Shown: one piece after another, positions 1-5,349 of the stretch
Layout of the letters: the number at the start of each line of letters is the position of its first letter
Numbering within the stretch: position 1 is the first letter of the stretch
Assembly (NCBI GenBank): GCA_964613075.1
Contig: CAZTFV010000062.1
Coordinates: forward strand, 1-6,109
DNA length: 6,109 nt
Source of the DNA: CAYWEP01 sp964613075
GTDB taxonomy: Bacteria; Patescibacteriota; Microgenomatia; Levybacterales; UBA12049
Reading direction: 5' to 3'
Translations under genes and position numbers: made by a program
The notes under the pieces: generated by a model
Seen by the model: only the letters and a program-made list of their open reading frames with translations
The model's database searches: none
Told to the model about the DNA's origin: nothing

Positions 1-2
1 AC

Positions 3-37
3 TTCTCGACTCGGCTTAATCAGCCTCGCTCGAAGAA
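3..37. repeat. Imperfect palindromic hairpin in the left spacer
   Basis: The left arm TTCTCGA (3-9) pairs with TCGAAGAA (30-37) with one bulged A, and GGCT (13-16) pairs with AGCC (22-25) around a TAATC loop. A small internal loop separates the two stems, giving about 11 pairs. No T-run follows, so it is not a canonical terminator. The outer arms (TTCTCGACT and CGCTCGAA) recur almost fused together inside hisS at 5608-5625, on the other strand. It may be a REP-like element or the 3' end of an upstream transcript; the window does not show what lies to the left. Confidence 0.5.
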
Positions 38-70
38 TAACTGCGTAAGTCCTATGAAATAAAATAATTA

Positions 71-116
71 TAAATTCTACATTCAATTCTAAATTCATGA
101 TTTTAAATTCTAAATT
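71..116. repeat. AT-rich degenerate repeat cluster upstream of the antiporter
   Basis: The 11-mer AATTCTAAATT occurs at 85-95 and again at 106-116, with a related TAAATTCTAC at 71-80. The words resemble the AATTTCTAAT words of the spacers at 2741-2829 and 5320-5411 but are not identical. The cluster runs directly into the TTG used here as the antiporter start. I see no convincing sigma-70 promoter: there is a TATAAA-like box at 69-74 but no matching -35. Confidence 0.6.
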
Positions 117-1867
117 TGCATCCTCGTTCATCCTTATACTACACTGATATTGTGCAGGGAATATTTATCGATATTACCATCATCATCTGTCTTGCCGCAG
201 TGCTTTCTGTCATTTTCAGACTGCTCAAACAGCCTGCAATTCTAGCCTACATCTTAACTGGTATCATTCTTGGTCCATTGGGAATTATCCGTCTTGAGAA
301 TCAGGCGGCTTTGGGTACGCTTGGCCAGCTTGGGGTGACATTGCTTCTTTTTATGCTGGGTTTGGAGCTTAAGTTTAAAGAACTCCGATCCATCGGAAAA
401 CCAGCAATCATCGCCGGTATACTGCAGATGTATTTTACCTTCTTTGTCGGCTTTTTCCTGACACTATTCTTAGGCTTTACGAAAGCAGAAGCAATCTATA
501 CGGGTATCGCACTCGCATTCTCAAGTACCATTGTCATCGTTAAGTTATTGTCTGATAAAAAAGACCTCAATAGCTTACACGGTAAACTTGCTCTGGGTAT
601 TCTCTTGGTACAAGATTTTTTTGCGGTCTTGACGATTATTTTTCTCTCCGGTAATACAAGTGTCGAGGGGACAGCACTCTTTTCGTATATCGGTGGCTTG
701 CTTTTCAAGATAGGCATGCTTTTTGTCATCATTGCGCTTTTGAGCACAACGATATTTCCTCGCGTAACGCGGGTTATTGCAAGATCACCCGAGTCACTCT
801 TTCTTGTGAGTCTTGCCTGGGTTTTTGCCTTAACCGCACTTGTTGCGTCTCCTTTTATCGGTTTTTCGATTGAAATAGGGGGATTCTTGGCTGGGCTTGC
901 GCTTGCGAACGCACATGAGAATTTTCAAATCGTTGCCAAGATGCGAGCGCTTCGTGACTTTTTTATAACCATTTTCTTTGTGACGCTTGGTATAGAGATG
1001 CAGATTGCAAATATAGGCGCCGTGTTATTTCCTGCAATCATTATTTCGTTTTTTGTTCTCTTGATTAAGCCACTTATTGTCATGGGGATAACGGGAATGC
1101 TTGGGTTTCGAAAAAGAACATCTTTTTTTGTTGGCATAAGCTTTGCGCAGATTTCAGAGTTTAGCCTTATTATTATTTTTCTTGGAGCGCGCATCGGCGC
1201 AATAAGCAATGACCTTGCAACGATTGTTGTATTAGTCAGCATAATTACCTACGCGACGTCAGCATTTTTGCTGCAAAATAATAATATGGCGTATAAAAAA
1301 ATCCACAGAGTGCTGTCTGTATTTGAGGCAAAACACACGCGGTCCGAGCAGATTTCGGAGAATGGAGAACTATCAAGCCTTGACAACCATGTTATTATCG
1401 TCGGTTGTGATCAGATGGGGCAGAGTATTCTCCATGCCTTGGAAAATAAAAAGCAAGATATTGTCCTTGTAGATTTTAATCCCGATATGGTTAAAAAGCT
1501 GAAAGAGAAAACTGATCTTCCGGTATTGTTTGGTGATATCGCGGATAGCGAAATCCAGGAGAGGGTAGGAGTCCACAAGGCAAAATTAATTGTATCGACG
1601 GTGCCTGATCTTGAAGATAATTTATTGCTTATCCAAGGAGTTCGACATCAAAATCCAAAAGCCAAAATTATTGTCATGGCGTATGAAGCAGAGGAGGCAA
1701 AAGCCTTGTATAAGGCGGGCGCTGACTACGTGGTCCTACCACATCTCACCGGCGGCAAGCATCTTGCAAAATTACTTATCGATAAAGAGCATATGCGCAT
1801 GATTGAGGAATATAAGAAAAAAGACTTACACTATCTCGAAAAAGATTACGCTTCTGTAGGAGGTTGA
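116..1867 (+). CDS. Kef-type cation:proton antiporter (CPA2) with C-terminal TrkA-N domain
   Basis: Inner-membrane monovalent cation/proton antiporter, by family most likely K+/H+ exchange for pH and potassium control. Residues about 17-387 form a polytopic membrane domain of a dozen or so hydrophobic segments. CPA2 hallmarks are the LLKQP..LAYILTGIILGP start (36-54), AFSST at 134-138, the Q166-D167 pair in GILLVQDFF, and FAQISEFS at 343-350. Q-D, rather than the D-D of NapA-like proteins, is typical of Kef proteins. After a linker of about 35 residues, residues 425-555 are a Rossmann TrkA-N (RCK) fold: strand HVIIVG, then VLVDFNPD with the acidic residue at the end of the second strand. The glycine motif is degenerate, G430-C-D-Q-M-G435 instead of GxGxxG. 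No TrkA-C domain follows. Start: TTG 116 has no Shine-Dalgarno and abuts a repeat; GTG 152, just before the first helix, is a real alternative, and a TAA at 104-106 closes the frame upstream. The final 22 bp overlap the convergent prfA. Confidence 0.93.
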   Translation: MHPRSSLYYTDIVQGIFIDITIIICLAAVLSVIFRLLKQPAILAYILTGIILGPLGIIRLENQAALGTLGQLGVTLLLFMLGLELKFKELRSIGKPAIIAGILQMYFTFFVGFFLTLFLGFTKAEAIYTGIALAFSSTIVIVKLLSDKKDLNSLHGKLALGILLVQDFFAVLTIIFLSGNTSVEGTALFSYIGGLLFKIGMLFVIIALLSTTIFPRVTRVIARSPESLFLVSLAWVFALTALVASPFIGFSIEIGGFLAGLALANAHENFQIVAKMRALRDFFITIFFVTLGIEMQIANIGAVLFPAIIISFFVLLIKPLIVMGITGMLGFRKRTSFFVGISFAQISEFSLIIIFLGARIGAISNDLATIVVLVSIITYATSAFLLQNNNMAYKKIHRVLSVFEAKHTRSEQISENGELSSLDNHVIIVGCDQMGQSILHALENKKQDIVLVDFNPDMVKKLKEKTDLPVLFGDIADSEIQERVGVHKAKLIVSTVPDLEDNLLLIQGVRHQNPKAKIIVMAYEAEEAKALYKAGADYVVLPHLTGGKHLAKLLIDKEHMRMIEEYKKKDLHYLEKDYASVGG

Positions 1868-2736
1868 ATTGCTTCGTCTGGTAGATTGCCATCCATGATA
1901 GATTCCAAATGCTTCCATGATTGATTTCTCCGATGGTCTGTTAGGCGATCTTGAGGGAAGTTGTAGGTTTTGATTTTTTCTGCTCGCATGCCGCGACCAA
2001 CTTGGGTTGACTTGAGCGACGCAATTTGCTCTTGCTGCTTTTCAATTTCACGTTCCCACAATTTCGCCCGCAGCAATTTCATGGCAATTTCGCGGTTTTG
2101 CGCCTGTGAGCGCTCGGATTGTGACGTGACAACAATACCTGAGGGTTTATGGAGGATTCGTACAGCCGTTGAAACCTTATTGACGTTTTGCCCGCCGTGT
2201 CCGCCTGAGCGGAAAGCTTCAAAAGCAATGTCGTCAGGGCTTATATGCAAATCAATGTCCTCAAGCTCCGGCAGTACGGAGACTGTTACTGTTGATGTAT
2301 GAATTCTGCCGCGTTTTTCAGTCTTTGGGATCCGCTGTACCCGATGCACGCCTGCTTCGTATTTTAGCGTTCCAAATGGATGACGGCCTGAGATTTTTAC
2401 CACTCCTTGATCTAGTAGTTCAACCCGCAGACCTCGCAATTGTGCGAATCGTTCATACATCCTCAGCAACTCTTCTGCAAAAAAATTGGCTTCATCGCCG
2501 CCGGCAGCGCCCTTTACCTCGAGGATCACATTTCGCTCGTCCAGGTCATCGGCTTCAGTCTCTTTTGTCTGCCAGCTGGCGGATTGCAGGCTTTCCTCGA
2601 TGAGGCGTTTTTGCTCTTGAAGGCTTGCCAACTCCTGCTTTGCTAATTCTGCCAAAGCAGGATCCTCAGCTAATAAAAGCTTTGCTTCCTCAATCTTTTT
2701 ATCAAGTTCCTGTAATTGTACGAGACGATAATCCAT
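1846..2736 (-). CDS. prfA: Peptide chain release factor 1 with shortened N-terminal domain
   Basis: Cytoplasmic class I release factor that recognises UAA and UAG in the ribosomal A site and triggers hydrolysis of peptidyl-tRNA. The tripeptide P137-K-T139, in HRVQRIPKTEKRGRIHTS, sits where RF1 has PxT and RF2 has SPF, so this is RF1. The catalytic GGQ is at 181-183 within RSGGHGGQNVNK, and the C-terminal TYNFPQDRLTDHR block (258-270) is intact. Length is 296 residues against about 355-360 for usual RF1. The GGQ is about 50 residues nearer the N-terminus than in E. coli RF1, so the missing part lies in helical domain 1. An in-frame TAG shortly upstream of the ATG rules out a longer start. There is no clear Shine-Dalgarno. 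It lies downstream of rpmE on the same strand, a common bacterial pairing, and a shared transcript is likely. No prmC methyltransferase gene follows; the gene ends inside the 3' end of the antiporter gene. Confidence 0.96.
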   Translation of the reverse strand: MDYRLVQLQELDKKIEEAKLLLAEDPALAELAKQELASLQEQKRLIEESLQSASWQTKETEADDLDERNVILEVKGAAGGDEANFFAEELLRMYERFAQLRGLRVELLDQGVVKISGRHPFGTLKYEAGVHRVQRIPKTEKRGRIHTSTVTVSVLPELEDIDLHISPDDIAFEAFRSGGHGGQNVNKVSTAVRILHKPSGIVVTSQSERSQAQNREIAMKLLRAKLWEREIEKQQEQIASLKSTQVGRGMRAEKIKTYNFPQDRLTDHRRNQSWKHLESIMDGNLPDEAIQPPTEA

Positions 2737-2740
2737 AGTA

Positions 2741-2780
2741 AATTTCTAATTTCTAATATCCAATTTCTAATTTCCAATTC
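2741..2780. repeat. Tandem 7-bp AATTTCT-type repeats between rpmE and prfA
   Basis: AATTTCTAAT occurs at 2741-2750, 2748-2757 and 2762-2771, followed by the variant AATTTCCAATTC at 2769-2780. The first two copies overlap with a 7-bp period. The array begins five bases upstream of the prfA ATG and so makes up its immediate leader. The identical 10-mer recurs at 5320-5329 between hisS and the EamA gene. Confidence 0.75.
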
Positions 2781-2787
2781 GTACTTT

Positions 2788-2829
2788 CATTTGAAATTTG
2801 ACATTTGAAATTGGTAATTATTTGAAATT
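2788..2829. repeat. Three copies of (C)ATTTGAAATT in the rpmE-prfA spacer
   Basis: CATTTGAAATT is present at 2788-2798 and 2802-2812, and ATTTGAAATT at 2820-2829. Together with the AATTTCT array they fill nearly the entire 103-bp gap between rpmE and prfA. I see no intrinsic terminator or good promoter in the gap, so readthrough from rpmE into prfA is plausible. Confidence 0.65.
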
Positions 2830-2839
2830 CTTGACGTGG

Positions 2840-3139
2840 CTACTTCATCCCTTGGAGCATTTCGCGAAGTGACTTGGGGCTGTCTTGTTGCTTTTTCTTC
2901 TCTTCTGCTTTTTTAACCTTTGTTACTTGATATGCCTTTGCAGCTTCCTGTTTCTTTTGGAATTTCTGGATACGTGATGCAGTATCGACAAATTTCTGCT
3001 CGCCTGTGTAGAAGGGGTGGCAATTGTAGCAAAGCTCGACATGTATAACATCCTGCGTTGAACCCACAGTAAATCGATTGCCACAAACACAAATTACCTG
3101 TGCTTGCGGATTGTATTTTGGGTGAATCGCTGATTTCAT
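2840..3139 (-). CDS. rpmE: Ribosomal protein L31 (bL31), zinc-binding form with C-terminal extension
   Basis: Protein of the large ribosomal subunit. The 99-residue product begins MKSAIHPKYN, matching the normal L31 start (M-K-x-x-I-H-P-x-Y). It carries four cysteines, C17, C19, C37 and C40, in the positions of the zinc-binding C+ form (VICVCGN and LCYNCHPFYTG), followed by VDTASRIQKFQKK. L31 is usually about 66-75 residues; here residues from about 64 onward form a lysine- and glutamine-rich tail ending SLREMLQGMK, probably rRNA-contacting or disordered. The frame stays open to an ATG at 3175, but that extension (M-S-M-R-A-F-S) would start upstream of the promoter described here, so the 3139 ATG is chosen. 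prfA follows 103 bp downstream on the same strand. The promoter -10 box lies only 7 bases from the ATG, predicting a leaderless or nearly leaderless mRNA. Confidence 0.95.
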   Translation of the reverse strand: MKSAIHPKYNPQAQVICVCGNRFTVGSTQDVIHVELCYNCHPFYTGEQKFVDTASRIQKFQKKQEAAKAYQVTKVKKAEEKKKQQDSPKSLREMLQGMK

Positions 3140-3146
3140 ACAGACT

Positions 3147-3175
3147 ATTATACAAGAAAACGCTCTCATTGACAA
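3147..3175 (-). promoter_or_regulatory. Sigma-70-type promoter of rpmE (leaderless geometry)
   Basis: On the minus strand TTGTCA (3170-3175, one mismatch to TTGACA) is followed by a 17-bp spacer and a perfect TATAAT (3147-3152). The start ATG of rpmE begins 8 bases after the -10 box, at 3139, so transcription should begin at or within a base or two of the A of ATG. Nothing between them resembles a Shine-Dalgarno. Confidence 0.75.
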
Positions 3176-3197
3176 GGCTGAAATATAATCCTATAAT
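3169..3197 (+). promoter_or_regulatory. Consensus sigma-70-type promoter of the unknown gene at 3231
   Basis: A perfect TTGACA (3169-3174), 17-bp spacer and perfect TATAAT (3192-3197) point toward the downstream gene. The expected start site is near 3204, giving a leader of about 27 nt. A weak GAGAG (3218-3222) sits 8 bases before the ATG at 3231. The -35 box overlaps that of the divergent rpmE promoter by five bases. Two more TATAAT words, at 3184-3189 and 3203-3208, lack a correctly spaced -35. Confidence 0.78.
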
Positions 3198-3206
3198 ACT
3201 ATTATA
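3192..3206. promoter_or_regulatory. Perfect 15-bp palindrome over the -10 box, candidate operator
   Basis: TATAATA-C-TATTATA is a perfect 7+1+7 inverted repeat covering the -10 box and reaching just past the expected start site of the plus-strand promoter. A half-site plus centre (ACTATTATA) is repeated at 3144-3152, where it includes the rpmE -10 box. An operator read by the helix-turn-helix protein encoded just downstream is an attractive inference, but AT-rich -10 elements produce such palindromes easily. Confidence 0.35.
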
Positions 3207-3230
3207 ATTGTCGAATAGAGAGATTTTTAT

Positions 3231-4370
3231 ATGGTTGAACATGCAGTAAATACAGCTACAACAGTTTCTCACCTTCGAGACGTCAGTCGTATTGCTGATG
3301 CTGCAGAACAATTACCTCTACCAACTCCGATAAGGCGGGGGGGGCTTCCGCCGGGAACATTACCAAAAAATATTGAGAGATTTAAGAATTCGAGGAAAGG
3401 AACCCCGCTTACCCCCGAGCAAAGAGATACTGTTAGTGAGGCAAAAGGTGGCGTTAGAGCTGCGACATATCTGTATTTAGTCCGTGGTGGAAATATAATT
3501 GAAGTAGCACATATAACTGGTTTCTCTAGCAGTCAGGTAGGTCATGTAGTTGATAAGCTTCGAGTAAACGGTGAAGTAGGAACGCCTACTCCGGAGGAGA
3601 CATCTGTGAGAAAAACGATTGGATTAAAATTCAGATACGCTCTTGAAAGAAATGGAGGATTGACTGATCACCAAGAGCATCAGTTCGAACTTGTTCGAAA
3701 GTTAGTAGAGTTCGGTCTTGTTCCAACAGATCTTAGTCATAGGGAGAGCTTACTGTGGTTATATAAAAAAGAAGGAAGGCAGTTGCCAGAAAGCATCGCC
3801 GATCAAATGCGTCTAGAAGTGTTTTTTATTTCACAGGTGAGATCCCAAGAAGATACGGATTCATACCAAGCAATAGGTGATGAGATAGATCAATACTGGT
3901 TTCGGACAAGCATGGTAGGTGAGGAGCAATTTATTCTGAATAACTTAAATATACTTGCCTCCAATGCGAAGGCCCACATTTTTGCAAGAAGACTCATAAA
4001 CTTAGGGCACGCATCCATTGAGCCTCGGGTGTTTGACGGACTTGAGAAAGTATATAAACTGTTTGGAAGGCAATTGCCCGACGATTCCACTGTCCAATTA
4101 ATTCTTGATGTTTTTTGCAAAGCCAGGCAGCAGGCAAATTATGGCGATAGAGCAATGCTTGAGCAGTATATTGTTGCTGGGGAGGCAGTAGGTCCGGATT
4201 GGTTCGACAGCGATATGTTTAATGACGAGCAAAAATTTATCTCAGACGCACTGTCAAGAGTTGCCGCGCTTTCTTCTAACGGAAGTAAACCTAAGAGAGT
4301 AGCTGTTCCTCTTGCTAGGGAAGACCTTTCAAGAGAAAATATGGCTATTTCAGCAAGAAGACTGGGATAA
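3231..4370 (+). CDS. Unrecognised protein: predicted helix-turn-helix plus two diverged repeat modules
   Basis: I do not recognise this 379-residue family. There is no signal peptide or membrane segment, so it is probably cytoplasmic. Residues 1-60 are low-complexity, with basic and proline-rich stretches. Residues 58-125 contain LTPEQ then a run of helices; IIEVAHITGFSSSQVGHVVD (89-108) looks like a helix-turn-helix, with GFS as the turn and SSQVGHVVDKLR as the recognition helix. Residues 152-240 and 250-341 are a diverged internal duplication: RKLVEFG/RRLINLG, LYKKEGRQLP/VYKLFGRQLP, YWF/DWF and GEEQFI/NDEQKFI align at an offset of 97-101 residues. The last ~35 residues are basic, ending SARRLG. 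The start is supported by a consensus promoter and a weak GAGAG site. A G8 tract lies at codons 36-38. It diverges from rpmE and stops 5 bp from the convergent EamA gene, so it is a single-gene unit. A DNA-binding regulator is the leading guess; a structural or mobile-element role cannot be excluded. Confidence 0.82.
   Translation: MVEHAVNTATTVSHLRDVSRIADAAEQLPLPTPIRRGGLPPGTLPKNIERFKNSRKGTPLTPEQRDTVSEAKGGVRAATYLYLVRGGNIIEVAHITGFSSSQVGHVVDKLRVNGEVGTPTPEETSVRKTIGLKFRYALERNGGLTDHQEHQFELVRKLVEFGLVPTDLSHRESLLWLYKKEGRQLPESIADQMRLEVFFISQVRSQEDTDSYQAIGDEIDQYWFRTSMVGEEQFILNNLNILASNAKAHIFARRLINLGHASIEPRVFDGLEKVYKLFGRQLPDDSTVQLILDVFCKARQQANYGDRAMLEQYIVAGEAVGPDWFDSDMFNDEQKFISDALSRVAALSSNGSKPKRVAVPLAREDLSRENMAISARRLG
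3337..3344 (+). repeat. G8 homopolymer tract inside the unknown gene
   Basis: Eight consecutive G occupy codons 36-38. One G more puts a TGA at 3374-3376 in frame; one G fewer leads to a TAG at 3478-3480. Both stops lie before or within the predicted helix-turn-helix, so a length change would abolish the protein. The tract can be either a slippage hotspot or a sequencing-error hotspot. Confidence 0.9.
3684..4253 (+). repeat. Internal tandem duplication within the unknown gene
   Basis: Two copies of a module encoding about 90 residues, at roughly 3684-3950 and 3978-4253. The best conserved stretch at DNA level is GGAAGGCAGTTGCC (from 3774) against GGAAGGCAATTGCC (from 4065). The protein offset is 97 residues up to GRQLP and 101 at the WF and EEQ/DEQ positions, implying a 4-residue insertion in the second copy. 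Most other positions have diverged, so the duplication is old. Confidence 0.75.
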
Positions 4371-4375
4371 TTCAG

Positions 4376-5281
4376 TTACCGCAATTTGTGCAGCGGGTGC
4401 CAGTGGAGGCGGCCTTCTGCCACAAAAATTCCGGCAAATACCAAAAATGCTGCTACGAGGAAGAATGGTGTAATTACTTCTCCCAGAAGCGGTAAGGCAA
4501 TAACCGCCGCTGCCAGAGGGTCAACATAGGCAAAAATCCCAACCTCACTCGTGGGTATGTTTTTTATCCCAAAGTTTGTAAAAATATGCGCAATGAACGA
4601 GGCAAAAACAACGCCGAAAGCGATTCCAAAGAAGCCTTGAAACGAAAGGTTCTGCATAAAATGCGTGGTTTGTGATTCTGAAACTACCAGCGGAAAAAGG
4701 GGAAGGGAACCAAGCAAAAAGTACCAGAATGTAAGTGTCAAAATGTTGTATCGGTCAAGCATTTTCTTAAGCATAATCGTATGAATGACACTGCCGATGG
4801 CAGTTGCAAGAAAAAACAAATTACCGATTACTGATCCGTCCAGCCCGCGCTCAATAACCGGTTGAAAGACAATCAATAGCACACCAAGCAGGCTGATAAA
4901 CGTTCCGTACACGACTTTTTTCTTCGGGTGTTCCTTTAAAAATATAATTGCAAACAGGATCAAAAGGATCGGCCCGGATGAAAAGATAATCGGCGCGTTA
5001 ATACTCGGTGCCCGCTCAAGACCAAGAAAAATTGCCGTGATGGGAATAGTAATGCCAAAGAAAGATAAGGCAAGAAGTTGCGGAATATCCTTGTGTTTTA
5101 CCGTCAACCTGTGAAGGGTAAAGGGCAGAACAAGAAACGCCCCAAAGAATAGTCGTAAGAAGCTAAAGCTATATGGTGGGACATCGGCCAGTGACCATTT
5201 GTAGATCGGGAATGACGCGCCCCAAATCACGTTAGCAAAAATGAGGGCAAGGATCGCAAGTTTATACTTTGAAAGTTTCAT
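4376..5281 (-). CDS. EamA family (DMT superfamily) transporter
   Basis: Inner-membrane transporter of the drug/metabolite superfamily, with two EamA repeats and about ten membrane helices in 301 residues, the usual length. Repeat 1 (about 8-140) has the signature NVIWGASFPIYKWSL (17-31), then FLRLFFGAFLVLPF, LGLERAPSINAPIIF and a closing FLKEHPKKKVV with E117. Repeat 2 (about 150-288) mirrors it with a shorter helix set, NIPTSEVGIFAYVDPLAAAV and LLGEVITP with E268. The substrate cannot be told from sequence; relatives export amino acids, metabolites or drugs. The ATG at 5281 directly precedes the first helix; upstream codons soon meet an in-frame stop, and no Shine-Dalgarno is visible in the eleven bases before it. 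hisS lies 127 bp upstream on the same strand, so co-transcription is possible but functionally unexplained. The 3' end meets the unknown gene head-on with 5 bp between stop codons and no visible terminator. Confidence 0.94.
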   Translation of the reverse strand: MKLSKYKLAILALIFANVIWGASFPIYKWSLADVPPYSFSFLRLFFGAFLVLPFTLHRLTVKHKDIPQLLALSFFGITIPITAIFLGLERAPSINAPIIFSSGPILLILFAIIFLKEHPKKKVVYGTFISLLGVLLIVFQPVIERGLDGSVIGNLFFLATAIGSVIHTIMLKKMLDRYNILTLTFWYFLLGSLPLFPLVVSESQTTHFMQNLSFQGFFGIAFGVVFASFIAHIFTNFGIKNIPTSEVGIFAYVDPLAAAVIALPLLGEVITPFFLVAAFLVFAGIFVAEGRLHWHPLHKLR

Positions 5282-5319
5282 GAGCAGATAAAGTTTTATT
5301 GTTTATGAACGTTACCTCA

Positions 5320-5349
5320 AATTTCTAATTTCTAAATCCTAATTTCTAA
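5320..5349. repeat. AATTTCTAA repeat array between hisS and the EamA gene
   Basis: AATTTCTAAT at 5320-5329 is followed by AATTTCTAA at 5327-5335 and 5341-5349. The 7-bp period and the 10-mer are the same as in the rpmE-prfA spacer. The 127-bp spacer that contains it shows no convincing promoter or terminator for the EamA gene. Confidence 0.72.

Noticed and set aside
1858..1863. AGGAGG, a perfect Shine-Dalgarno word at the end of the antiporter gene
   Set aside because: No plausible plus-strand start or gene follows; it lies opposite prfA proline codons and is incidental.
1970..2646. Three plus-strand open frames opposite prfA
   Set aside because: They are antisense shadows of a well-conserved gene, with no family resemblance and no start signals.
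1846..2736. RF2, or a YaeJ/ArfB-type rescue factor, because of the short length
   Set aside because: PKT occupies the PxT position of RF1, both flanking domains are present, and the length well exceeds rescue factors.
2741..2829. CRISPR array
   Set aside because: Units are 7-11 bp, degenerate and overlapping, with no constant-length unique spacers and no cas genes.
3140..3175. Longer rpmE product starting at the ATG at 3175
   Set aside because: The 12 extra residues match nothing in L31, the family start M-K-x-x-I-H-P fits 3139, and the extension would begin within the -35 box of the promoter.
2913..3311. 132-residue minus-strand open frame spanning rpmE and the divergent promoter
   Set aside because: It is out of frame over rpmE, crosses both promoters and overlaps the start of the unknown gene; its composition is a cysteine- and serine-rich shadow.
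3334..3352. GGCGG...CCGCC hairpin around the G8 tract as a terminator or attenuator
   Set aside because: The stem is only 5 bp, lies inside the coding region and is not followed by a T-run.
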